Assembly (NCBI GenBank): GCA_963728835.1
Contig: CAVSKZ010000002.1
Coordinates: 496,001 to 560,000, forward strand
DNA length: 64,000 bases
DNA from: VRUE01 sp963728835
GTDB lineage: Bacteria > Actinomycetota > Thermoleophilia > Solirubrobacterales > 70-9
Direction: 5' to 3'
The stretch's first letter is position 1; each line of letters begins with the position of its first letter. This document shows positions 53,584-61,077 of this stretch, piece after piece. Under the pieces are notes generated by a model that did not search any database, had not been told where the DNA came from, and saw nothing but the letters and a program-made list of their open reading frames with translations. Made by a program: the position numbers and the translations under genes.

Positions 53584-54810
53584 GCCAGGCGACGCTCGAT
53601 GTAGCGGCGCTCGACGGGGTTGGCGGTCAGATCGAGCGCGAGGCGGTAGGACTCCGCCGCCTCGCCGAGCCGCCCGAGCCGCCGCAGCAGGTCGGCGCGA
53701 GCGGCGTGCAGCGGCTGGTAGCCGTCGAGGCCTTCGATCGCCTCGATCAGCTCCAGGCCCTGCTCGGGCCCTTCGCTCATCGCCACGGCGACGGCGCGGT
53801 TGAGCTCGACCACGGGGCTGGGCGCGATCTCCATGTGCCAGGCGTAGAGGCGGGCGATCAGCGCCCAGTCCGTCTCCGCCGCGCTGCCCGCTTCGTCGTG
53901 CACGGCCGCGATCCGGGCCTGGAGCGTGTACGGGCCGCCGGGCCCGGAGGCCGCCGCCTCGCGCGAGAGCCTTGCGCCCTCGTCGATCCGCTCGCGGTTC
54001 CAGAGCGAGCGGTCCTGGTCCTCGAGCAGGACCGCTTCGCCGTGCTCGTCGACCCGCGCCTCGCGCCTCGCGTCGGTGAGCAGCATCAGCGCCAGCAGCC
54101 CCCGCGCCTCGGGCTCGCGCGGCAGCATCGCGACCAGGACGCGGGCGAGGCGGATCGCCTCCTCGCTCGAGCTCGACCCGGACCAGCTCCTCGCTGCTCG
54201 ACGCCAGGTAGCCCTCGTTGAAGACGAGGTAGAGGGTTGCCAGAACCGCCGGCAGCCGCTCCGGCATCTGCTCGGCTCCGGGCACCTCGTAGGGGATCTT
54301 GTTGGCGGCGATCTTGCGCTTGGCGCGGACCAGGCGCTGCGCCATCGCGCTCTCCCCGGCGAGGAAGGCGCGGGCGATCTCGGCCGTGGTGAGGCCGCCG
54401 AGGCTGCGCAGGGTGAGCGCGACCCGCGCCTCGATCGCCAGCGCCGGGTGGCAGCAGGTGAAGATCAGGCGCAGGCGGTCGTCCTCGATCTCCCCCGCCA
54501 GCTCGCCGGGGCCCGGCTCGGGCTCGGCGTGGAGGGCTTCCAGCCGCCCCAGCGCCGCGACCTTGTCGCGCAGGACTCCGGCGCGGCGCAGGCGGTCGAT
54601 CGCCCGGTTGCGGGCGACCTGGGTGATCCAGGCGCCGGGGTTGTCCGGCACCCCCTCCGCAGGCCAGCGCTCGAGGGCGACGACGAAGGCCTCCTGCACG
54701 ACCTCTTCGGCGAGGTCGAAGTCGCCGGTGACGCGGATCAGCGTCGCGACCGCGCGCCCCGACTCGTGCCGGAAGGTGCGGTCGACGACGCTGTCGCGGG
54801 AGGCGGCTAC
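53568..54810 (-). CDS. ECF sigma factor with DUF6596 C-terminal domain (frameshifted, start unresolved)
   Basis: Sigma-70 region 2 reads VATLIRVTGDFDLAEEVVQEAFVVALERWP, region 4 LTTAEIARAFLAGESAMAQRLVRAKRKI, and the long C-terminal helical domain (LPAVLATLYLVFNEGYLASSSEEL to LDLTANPVERRYIERRLAQASE) is the type found in sigma factors paired with YCII proteins. A +1 shift near 54165 breaks the frame. The conserved N-terminus (AASRDSVVDRTFRHESGR) begins next to a GTA at 54810, where no accepted start exists; GTG 54699 would remove region 2.1, so the start may also be damaged. It overlaps the end of the YCII gene. The 3' end overlaps the MFS gene by 16 bp. Confidence 0.8.
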
Positions 54811-55184
54811 GAGCGCTCCGCCTTTTCCAGCAGTTCCTTGCCGTCTTTGACCATCGGCCGAATTTCGACGTGGCCGCCCTCGAGCGGGATCTTCTTCGCC
54901 CAGCCCAGGGCGTCGTCGAGGCTCTCCACCTCGATCACCCAGAAGCCGGAGAGCTGCTCCTTGGTCTCGGCGAAGGGGCCGTCGGTCACGAGCGGCTCGC
55001 CCTCGCCGTAGTGCACGGTCGTTCCGGTGGCGCGCTCCTGCAGGCCGGCGCCGGTGACCATCGCGCCGGCCTCGGTCAGCTCGGCGTTGAACTGGCCCAT
55101 CTCGGAGAGGTTGCGCTTCACCTCCTCGGGGGTGACGTCCTCCCAGCTGCGCTCGTCGGCGATCAGGGCAAGCATGAATTGCAT
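54807..55184 (-). CDS. YCII-related protein paired with sigma factor
   Basis: A 125-residue YCII/DGPF-domain protein: MQFMLALIADERSWEDVTPEEVKRNLSEMGQFNAEL, TTVHYGEGEPLVTDGPFAETKEQLSGFWVIEVESLDDALGWAKKIPL with the DGPFAE hallmark. AGGAGG lies 6 nt before ATG 55184. YCII proteins are encoded next to this class of ECF sigma in many actinobacteria; a signalling or anti-sigma-like role is suspected but unproven. The TAG stop overlaps the expected sigma N-terminus. Confidence 0.88.
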   Translation of the reverse strand: MQFMLALIADERSWEDVTPEEVKRNLSEMGQFNAELTEAGAMVTGAGLQERATGTTVHYGEGEPLVTDGPFAETKEQLSGFWVIEVESLDDALGWAKKIPLEGGHVEIRPMVKDGKELLEKAERS

Positions 55185-55250
55185 CGGGTTCCTCCTGGCT
55201 AGTGAGCAGCGCCAGCCGCCGCTCTCACCCTAACGACGAACGGAACCTGC

Positions 55251-56111
55251 TCAGATCGACAGCGCGGCGGCGATCTGGGGTGGATCTTCCATTTGGGGGT
55301 AGTGGGCCAGGGAGGGGAGCTCGGTCACCGGGACGCCGGGGCGGAGCTCGCGGACCGCTGCCAGCACTTCGGTGGTCGCGACCCGGTCGAGCAGGCCCCA
55401 GGCGAGGCTGAGGTCGCCCCGCCACTCGCGGATCGCGCCGTGCCAGCGCTCGGCGTGAGTTTCGCGCTGGTCCATGTAGGAGATCAGGCGGTGGCCGAGG
55501 GTGCGGCCGCCGTTGTGGCAGAGCAGCGACCACTGGTCGGCGGCCTCCTCCTCGCCGAGTGGGTGCGCCTCCGAGAAGACCGAGCCGAACTGCTGGCGGA
55601 AGACGCGCTCGCTGGAGAGCCGCGCAAAGAGCGGGCCGAAGCGGCTGCGCAGGATCCGCTGGCCGAGGATCGGGCTGGCGCGTTCCAGCACCATGCTGCC
55701 GTTGAAGAGCAGGATGCCGGCGACGTCCATCTCCAGCTTCCCCTCCAGGTCGCGCGCCATCAGCTCGTTGGCGACGGAGGTGCCCATGTCGTGGGCGACG
55801 AGGAACACCGGCCGGCCGCCGGCGTGCCGCCGCACCTGCTCCTCGACCAAGTCCGCCTGCCAGAAGAGGCTGTAGTCGTGCGAGGCCGGCTTCTCGGAGA
55901 GGCCGAAGCCGAGGAAGTCGAAGGCGAGCACGTCGCGCCCGGGCAGCTCCTCGAGCAGCCGCCGCCAGTCGTATGAGCTCGAGGGGAAGCCGTGCAGGAG
56001 GACCAGCAGCGGCCCGTCTCCCTCCTGGCGGAAGGTGTGGATCGAGCGATCGCGGAACTCGGCGGCCTCGCCCCGCTCCTGCCAGCGCCGCACCCGCTCG
56101 GTCAGCGCCAT
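55251..56111 (-). CDS. Alpha/beta hydrolase (haloalkane dehalogenase / epoxide hydrolase type)
   Basis: A 286-residue alpha/beta hydrolase. The oxyanion motif is LLHGFPSSSYDWR (HGFP, residues 40-43) and the nucleophile elbow LVAHDMGTSVA has Asp (D108), as in haloalkane dehalogenases and epoxide hydrolases rather than Ser esterases. A candidate catalytic His is in SLAHYPQMEDP near the end. A cap-domain region (FARLSSERVFRQQFGSVF) lies between. ATG 56111 gives MALTERVRRW; an upstream in-frame GTG-type extension to 56147 is less likely. Substrate unknown. Confidence 0.85.
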   Translation of the reverse strand: MALTERVRRWQERGEAAEFRDRSIHTFRQEGDGPLLVLLHGFPSSSYDWRRLLEELPGRDVLAFDFLGFGLSEKPASHDYSLFWQADLVEEQVRRHAGGRPVFLVAHDMGTSVANELMARDLEGKLEMDVAGILLFNGSMVLERASPILGQRILRSRFGPLFARLSSERVFRQQFGSVFSEAHPLGEEEAADQWSLLCHNGGRTLGHRLISYMDQRETHAERWHGAIREWRGDLSLAWGLLDRVATTEVLAAVRELRPGVPVTELPSLAHYPQMEDPPQIAAALSI

Positions 56112-56189
56112 CTCAGCGACCCGCTCCCATGCCCGGCATGATCTCACCGCGATGGCCGGCGACGTTCCCCACTTCGTCGGAGGCGGGGA

Positions 56190-56987
56190 TCAACCGGCCG
56201 CTTCGGCCCGCCGCAGCCCGCCGCGGGCCCAGAGGGCGAAGATGACCGGGAAGGTGACGGCGATCGCGAAGGCGAGCGCGACGACGACGGGTTCGCCGGA
56301 GATGAAGCCGCGGCCGGCCTCGAGCAGGGCGGTGACGGGGTTGACCGAGGCGACCGCGTGGATCCAGCCGCTGAGCAGGCTGAGCGGCACGTACACCGGC
56401 GCCAGGAAGAGGGTGAGGAAGACGGGGAACTGCATCAGCGGGCCGCCCTGGATCGAACGCACCCGCATCGCCACCCCGACAGCCCACATCGTCGCCGTCA
56501 GGTTGGTAAGCACGGCGAGTCCGAAGAGTCCGAAGAGGTCGACGCCGCTGCCGCCGACCTGCATCCCGGCGATCAGCGCGATCGCGGTCAGGATGGCCCA
56601 GGTGAGCAGGGCGCGGGTGAGGGCGGAGATCGCGTAGCCGGCGATGATCCCGTTGCGGTTGGCGGCGGCGAGCAGGTAGCGGCGGGAGAAGCCGCTCTCG
56701 AAGTCGCGGGCGATCCCGAAGCCGGTGAAGACGCCCCCGAACGCCGCCGACTGCAGCAGGACGAAGACGAACTGGAACGCCGTGTAGCCGCTGGGGAAGT
56801 CGAAGCCGGGGACGCCCGAGATCGCCGAGAGGCCGCCGGCGAAGGCGACGAAGAAGAAGAGCGGGAAGGCAATGGCCGGGATGAAGAAGGCGGGGTTGGA
56901 GAGGAAGTTGTGGATGCTGCGCCAGGCGACCGCGAGGGCGATCGCGCGGAAGCCCGCCGGCCGGTGACTGCGCCCGGGGCCGCTCAC
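56190..56987 (-). CDS. ABC-2 type transporter permease
   Basis: A 265-residue ABC-2 permease with six hydrophobic segments: NPAFFIPAIAFPLFFFVAFAGGL, the GFGIARDFESGFSRRYLLAAANRNGIIAGYAIS family signature, and FLTLFLAPVYVPLSLLSGWIHAVASVNPVTALLEAGR. GTG 56987 overlaps the stop of the other permease (GTGA at 56984-56987). With its sister permease and the ATPase it forms a DrrAB-like exporter for a drug or lipid; substrate unknown. Confidence 0.88.
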   Translation of the reverse strand: MSGPGRSHRPAGFRAIALAVAWRSIHNFLSNPAFFIPAIAFPLFFFVAFAGGLSAISGVPGFDFPSGYTAFQFVFVLLQSAAFGGVFTGFGIARDFESGFSRRYLLAAANRNGIIAGYAISALTRALLTWAILTAIALIAGMQVGGSGVDLFGLFGLAVLTNLTATMWAVGVAMRVRSIQGGPLMQFPVFLTLFLAPVYVPLSLLSGWIHAVASVNPVTALLEAGRGFISGEPVVVALAFAIAVTFPVIFALWARGGLRRAEAAG

Positions 56988-57763
56988 GTCCGCACCAGCC
57001 GCGTCTTCAGGGCGCCGCTTGCCGCGAGCATGCCGGCCGCCAGGATCGCCAGGGCGATGCCGAATCCCAGCGCCAGCGCGTCCGCGTCCCAGCCTTCGAT
57101 CAGCAGCGAGCGAAACGCCGCCAGCAGGTAGGAGACCGGGTTGGCCGAGGCGACGTCGTGGAACCACTGCGACTGGATCAGGTCGAGCGGCAGCGCCATC
57201 GAGGAGATGAAGAGGAAGACGAAGAAGACGGGGAAGAGGCTCTGGACCGCCTCGCCGGAGCCGCTGCGCAGGGCGGCGAAGAGTCCGATCGTGCCGAAGC
57301 CGACGGTGATCAGGACCGAGAGCGCGACGATCGTCAGCGCCCCGGCGACCCCGGTCACCAGTTCGGCGCCGGCGAGCAGGCCCACGGTGAGGTAGGCGGC
57401 CGCCTGCACCAGGCCGAGGACGACGGCGCCGGCGAGCAGGCCGCTGAGCAGCGCCGTGCCCCGCAGCGGGGTCAGGGCCAGCCGGTTGAGGAAACCGGTC
57501 TCGATGTCGCGGGCGAGGTCGGTGCCCGTGTTCATCACCGAGAAGAGCGCCCCCTGGATGAAGGGCACGGCGAGGGCGAAGGTGAGGTAGGAGTCGGTGG
57601 GGAAGCCGGGCAGGCCGGTGGCGTCGTCGAGCCCGCCGGAGTTGACCGCGAGCAGGAAGAGCGGGAAGACCAGCGCCGGCACGATCTGGGCCGGCTGGCG
57701 AAGGGTGCGCAGGACCGAGCGTCGAGCGAGTTGCCCGACCTGCGTGCGAAGGCCGCCGCTCAC
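56984..57763 (-). CDS. ABC-2 type transporter permease
   Basis: A 259-residue ABC-2 permease: VPALVFPLFLLAVNSGGLDDATGLPGFP, TGTDLARDIETGFLNRLALTPLRGTALLSGLLAG (signature loop) and ALPLDLIQSQWFHDVASANPVSYLLAAFRSLLIEGWD. Clearly a paralogue of the following permease gene, so the exporter uses a heterodimer in the membrane. The start overlaps the ATPase stop by 4 bp, showing translational coupling in the order ATPase, permease, permease. Confidence 0.88.
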   Translation of the reverse strand: MSGGLRTQVGQLARRSVLRTLRQPAQIVPALVFPLFLLAVNSGGLDDATGLPGFPTDSYLTFALAVPFIQGALFSVMNTGTDLARDIETGFLNRLALTPLRGTALLSGLLAGAVVLGLVQAAAYLTVGLLAGAELVTGVAGALTIVALSVLITVGFGTIGLFAALRSGSGEAVQSLFPVFFVFLFISSMALPLDLIQSQWFHDVASANPVSYLLAAFRSLLIEGWDADALALGFGIALAILAAGMLAASGALKTRLVRT

Positions 57764-58767
57764 GCGGTGCCGACCGCCTCGGCCTCCGGCTCCCCGGCCT
57801 CGCCCGCGCCCTCCAGCGAGCGGCCCGTCTTGGCGAGGAAGACGTCGTCGAGCGATGGGGCGTGCAGCTGCAGGGTCTCGATCGCGATGCCCTCCGAGTC
57901 GAGCGCTCGCACCACGTCGGCGAGCTGAGCCTCACCGCCCTCCAGCCGCGCCGCCGCCGCCCGCGGCGAGGCGCCCGCGCCGGGGCCGAAGCGCTCCAGC
58001 ACCGCGCCGAGCCGCCCGAGCTCGGCCGCCTCCTGCGGCACGGCTTCGACCGTGGGCCGCCCGATCTCCGCCTTCAGCTCGGCCGGGGTCCCCTCGGCGA
58101 CGATGTGGCCGTGGTCGATGATCCCGACCCGGGCCGCCAGCGCGTCGGCCTCCTCCAGGTACTGGGTGGTGAGGAAGACCGTGACCCCCTCCTCGACCGC
58201 GAGGCGGGCAACCTCCTCCCAGAGCGCGGTGCGGCTCTGGATGTCGAGGCCGGTGGTCGGCTCGTCGAGGAAGAGGATGCGGGGCCGGTGCGCCAGCGCC
58301 AGCGCCAGGTCGAGCCGCCGTTTCATCCCGCCCGAGTAGCCCCCCACTTTGCGATCGGCGGCCTGGGCCAGGCCGACCCGCTCCAGCAGCTCCTGCCCGC
58401 GCGCCTGGCGCTCGGGCTTGCCCAGGCCGTGCAGGGCGGTCTGCAGGCGCATGTGCTCGCGCGCGGTCAGCAGCGGGTCCAGGGCCGCCTCCTGCAGCGC
58501 CGCCCCGATCGAGGCCCGCACCCGCGGGCCTTCCCGGACTATGTCGTAGCCCGCGACGCGCGCCGTCCCCGCCGTCGGCGGCAGCAGCGTGGTCAGCATC
58601 AGGACCGTGGTCGACTTGCCCGCGCCGTTGGGGCCGAGGAAGCCGTAGATCTCGCCCGCCTCGACTCGCAGGTCGATCCCGTCGACCGCCCGCGGCCCGT
58701 TCTTGAACTCGCGCACGAGCCCTTCGACCTCGATGCCGGTATCGCCCGGTCCCCGCTCGGCAGCCAT
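57760..58767 (-). CDS. ABC transporter ATPase (DrrA-like)
   Basis: A 335-residue ATPase of the DrrA/daunorubicin-resistance family. Walker A GPNGAGKST (45-53), Q-loop in GAALQEAALDPLLTAREH, signature YSGGMKRR (144-151), Walker B ILFLDEPTTGLD (164-175) and the switch region LTTQYLEEADALAARVGIIDHG with Gln in the H-loop position, as in DrrA. The C-terminal extension ends SLDDVFLAKTGRSLEG, also typical. It drives the two permeases downstream; probable role is export of an antibiotic-like compound or lipid. Confidence 0.92.
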   Translation of the reverse strand: MAAERGPGDTGIEVEGLVREFKNGPRAVDGIDLRVEAGEIYGFLGPNGAGKSTTVLMLTTLLPPTAGTARVAGYDIVREGPRVRASIGAALQEAALDPLLTAREHMRLQTALHGLGKPERQARGQELLERVGLAQAADRKVGGYSGGMKRRLDLALALAHRPRILFLDEPTTGLDIQSRTALWEEVARLAVEEGVTVFLTTQYLEEADALAARVGIIDHGHIVAEGTPAELKAEIGRPTVEAVPQEAAELGRLGAVLERFGPGAGASPRAAAARLEGGEAQLADVVRALDSEGIAIETLQLHAPSLDDVFLAKTGRSLEGAGEAGEPEAEAVGTA

Positions 58768-58804
58768 CGTCGGCAGGCTAGCTGAGGGGTCCGCTCGGGC
58801 CCGA

Positions 58805-59419
58805 CTACGCCGCTGTGGGGCTGGCGCTGCGGAACAGGTGCGCGGAGGGGATGCCGATGACCTCGCCTTCGAAGCGCTTCTCGTGGCCGTAGACGACCCA
58901 GGTGGTGTCGATTTCGCCGATGTCGAGGTCGAGCCGCAGCTGGTCGGCGTGCTCCTCCACGTGCTCCATGTGGGTCAGGCCCGAGTCGTAGTCGCCGCGC
59001 AGCAGGCCCTCGCCGACGATCGGCTTGGAGGGGACGTCGACGATCTCCTCCCACTGGGAGAGGTCGACGTAGCCCTTGGTCGCGGGGACGATCCCCAGCG
59101 AGCGCGGCTTCTCGACGTCGCGGCGGCTGAGCAGGACCAGGTGCTTGGTCGGGTAGATGAAGGTGTCGACGACGAAGATCTCGGTCCAGTACTTCTCGGT
59201 GATCTCGTGCACCTTCGGGTGGGCGCTGCACTGGACGAGGAAGGAGTTGGGCGTCTCGCGGACCATCTCCAGGCCGACGAAGAAGTCGGTGATCAGCTCG
59301 ATCCCGTACTCCTCGACTCCCTGGAAGCGCATGTAGTTCTGGACCGCCCGCTCGTGGCAGGTGCCCTCGGGACCGAGGGTGACGATCGTGATCTTTCCGC
59401 TCGCGGCGCCAGCCTCCAT
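58805..59419 (-). CDS. Prephenate dehydratase-like protein, BacA/prephenate decarboxylase type
   Basis: A 204-residue protein beginning ITIVTLGPEGTCHERAVQNYMRF, the start of the prephenate dehydratase fold. The rest (NSFLVQCSAHPKVHEITEKYWTEIFVVDTFIYPTKHLVLLSRRDVEKP, VPSKPIVGEGLLRGDYDSGLTHMEHVEEHADQL) differs from PheA and recalls BacA of bacilysin synthesis, which decarboxylates prephenate without aromatising it. There is no ACT domain. True PheA is encoded at 8275-9113, so this is not the housekeeping enzyme. ATG 59419 is the chosen start. It stands alone, without bacBCD-like genes nearby, so its product is unknown. Confidence 0.65.
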   Translation of the reverse strand: MEAGAASGKITIVTLGPEGTCHERAVQNYMRFQGVEEYGIELITDFFVGLEMVRETPNSFLVQCSAHPKVHEITEKYWTEIFVVDTFIYPTKHLVLLSRRDVEKPRSLGIVPATKGYVDLSQWEEIVDVPSKPIVGEGLLRGDYDSGLTHMEHVEEHADQLRLDLDIGEIDTTWVVYGHEKRFEGEVIGIPSAHLFRSASPTAA

Positions 59420-59478
59420 GCGAGCAGCAAGGCTAGGCGAATGAACAGGAAAGATCAAGCATTGGACAGCGACCACTC

Positions 59479-59524
59479 TCGTTGAAGCCTTGTCCGGGTC
59501 AGGACCCCGGCAATGCTTCAACGA
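59479..59524. repeat. Inverted repeat in divergent intergenic region
   Basis: Arms tcgttgaagc (59479-59488) and gcttcaacga (59515-59524) pair perfectly over 10 bp; an inner CCGGG/CCCGG stem continues the hairpin after small internal loops. It lies between the divergent starts at 59419 and 59592 and could be a terminator, an operator or a small RNA. No T-run follows on either strand. Confidence 0.5.
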
Positions 59525-59591
59525 AAGCACGCCGGGTAGCCATCTACCCATACGCGCGAGCGACCTCGCGCACGACCAAGGAGGAGAGAAG

Positions 59592-59756
59592 ATGGCTACG
59601 GAAAGAAGCTCGGGTGGAGCCGGGATCTCGCTCGGCGGGATCCTCGTCATCGTCGGCATCGTCCTGATGATCGTCTGGAGCTTCTGGATCGGCCTGATAG
59701 TGACCCTGATCGGCCTGATCGCCTTCGGCGGCTTTGCCAAGGGGAAGTGGTACTGA
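59592..59756 (+). CDS. Small hydrophobic membrane protein
   Basis: A 54-residue protein with a strong ribosome site (AAGGAGGAGAG) about 5 nt before ATG 59592. After a short polar start (MATERSSGGAG) it is almost wholly hydrophobic: ISLGGILVIVGIVLMIVWSFWIGLIVTLIGLIAFGGFAKGKWY, enough for two short or one long helical hairpin. I do not recognise a named family; similar tiny proteins are common in actinobacterial genomes. Function unknown. Confidence 0.7.
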   Translation: MATERSSGGAGISLGGILVIVGIVLMIVWSFWIGLIVTLIGLIAFGGFAKGKWY

Positions 59757-59795
59757 GGGCGTTCCGCTTTCGGTCCCGCCGGGCTCTCCCGGAGC

Positions 59796-59825
59796 TTGAC
59801 AGGTGACTAAATAGTCACCTATAGT
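59796..59825 (+). promoter_or_regulatory. Strong promoter with operator between -35 and -10 (ArsR gene)
   Basis: -35 TTGACA (59796-59801), 18-bp spacer, -10 TATAGT (59820-59825), close to consensus. A palindrome aggtgacta-aa-tagtcacct (59801-59820) fills the spacer exactly, as expected of an autorepressed ArsR operator. The -10 ends 9 nt before ATG 59835. Confidence 0.75.
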
Positions 59826-59834
59826 TTTCGGTCC

Positions 59835-60599
59835 ATGGACGAGGTGTTCAAGGCGCTCGCCGATCCGACCCGCCGCGGCCTGCTCGACGAGCTGTTCGAG
59901 CAGGACGGTAAGTCCCTGAGCGAGCTCGAGGCGCGGCTGCCGATGACGCGCTTCGGCGTGATGAAGCACCTGCGCGTGCTCGAGGAGGCTGGGCTGATCA
60001 CGACCCGCAAGCGCGGGCGGGAGAAGCTGCATTTCCTCAACCCCGTCCCGATCCGGCTCGTCCACGACCGCTGGGTGAGCAAGTACGCCGAGCCATGGGC
60101 CGCGGCCCTGACCGGCCTCAAGCACGAACTGGAGGAGAGGACGATGGAGAAGGTCTTCGAGATCTACATCAAGACGACCCCGGAGCGACTCTGGGAGGCG
60201 ATCACCGACGACGAGATGCGCCGGCGCTACAACTTCGGCGTCGGCGTGCGCTCGGAGTGGACGCCCGGCTCCCGCTACGAGGGATTCCACCCCGGCGCGG
60301 GGATCGCGATCGCCGAGGGCGAGAACCTCGAGGTGGACCCGCCGCGCCGGCTGGTGCAGAGCTTCAACGCGCTCTGGGGGGAGCAGGTGAAGAGCGAAGG
60401 GACCTCGCGGGTGACCTGGGAGATCGAGCAGGTCGAGGACTCCTGCAGGCTGACGGTCACCCACGACCAGCTGCCCGAGGGTGCCAACGACGAACTCTTC
60501 GGCGGCTGGCCGATGATCCTCTCCGGCCTCAAGACGCTGCTGGAGACCGGCGAGACGCTGACGACTCCGGGCTCACTGCGCTACGCGCAGGCGGGCTGA
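59835..60599 (+). CDS. ArsR regulator fused to an AHSA1/SRPBCC domain
   Basis: A 254-residue fusion. Residues 1-100 are an ArsR winged helix: MDEVFKALADPTRRGLLDELFEQDGKSLSELEARLPMTRFGVMKHLRVLEEAGLITTRKRGREKLHFLN; no metal-binding Cys motif is present. After EERTMEKVFEIYIKTTPERLWEAITDDEMRRRYNF comes an AHSA1-type SRPBCC hydrophobic-ligand domain ending GGWPMILSGLKTLLETGE. Usually these are two adjacent genes; here one frame joins them. It probably represses its own promoter through the palindrome at 59801-59820 and is released by a small hydrophobic ligand (inference). Confidence 0.88.
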   Translation: MDEVFKALADPTRRGLLDELFEQDGKSLSELEARLPMTRFGVMKHLRVLEEAGLITTRKRGREKLHFLNPVPIRLVHDRWVSKYAEPWAAALTGLKHELEERTMEKVFEIYIKTTPERLWEAITDDEMRRRYNFGVGVRSEWTPGSRYEGFHPGAGIAIAEGENLEVDPPRRLVQSFNALWGEQVKSEGTSRVTWEIEQVEDSCRLTVTHDQLPEGANDELFGGWPMILSGLKTLLETGETLTTPGSLRYAQAG

Positions 60600-60635
60600 G
60601 GGTTTGGGACTCGCAAGCCGGGTAGTCCCTCTGGG

Positions 60636-61061
60636 ATGAGTCTTCACGGGGTAATCGCCCTGGCGGCGATCGCGACGGCTGCGTTCGCCGCCTGTGGCGA
60701 TGACTCCGGCTCCGAGACGACCGGCGAAAGCCCGTCTCCGGAGGCGACCGAGAGTCAGTCTCCGGCAACCGAAAGCGCCCCCGCTCCCAGCGGCGAGGCC
60801 GTTCGCGCCGAAAAAGTCACGATCTCCGGCTTCCAGTACGACCCCGAAACCGTGACCATCCAGGCCGGCGGCAAGGTGACCTGGCAGAACGAGGACTCGG
60901 CCGAGCACACCGCGACCCTCGACGACGGCAGCTTCACCACCGGCGCCCTGGCCGAAGGCAAGCTCGGGTCCGAGTCGTTCAAGGCGCCGGGCACCTACGC
61001 GTACTTCTGCGAGATCCATCCGCAGATGAAAGGCGTCGTGGAGGTGGTCGAAGCGGGCTGA
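60636..61061 (+). CDS. Cupredoxin (plastocyanin/azurin-like) lipoprotein
   Basis: A 141-residue exported copper protein. The signal ends in a lipobox, AAFAAC with Cys20 as the lipidation site, followed by a Ser/Thr/Pro/Glu-rich linker. The cupredoxin domain has the type 1 copper ligands H91 (SAEHTATL), C125, H128 and M131 (YFCEIHPQMKG). It would carry electrons or bind copper at the outer face of the membrane. ATG 60636 starts 37 bp after the ArsR fusion. Its stop overlaps nothing essential; the phosphatase gene begins 17 bp later. Confidence 0.9.
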   Translation: MSLHGVIALAAIATAAFAACGDDSGSETTGESPSPEATESQSPATESAPAPSGEAVRAEKVTISGFQYDPETVTIQAGGKVTWQNEDSAEHTATLDDGSFTTGALAEGKLGSESFKAPGTYAYFCEIHPQMKGVVEVVEAG

Positions 61062-61077
61062 TGTATGGTCGCCGGAG

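Noticed and set aside
56190..57935. Fused pair of ABC-2 permeases as one long protein
   Set aside because: The first part of the long frame is antisense or out-of-frame to the first permease and ATPase; two separate permeases with a GTGA overlap explain the region.
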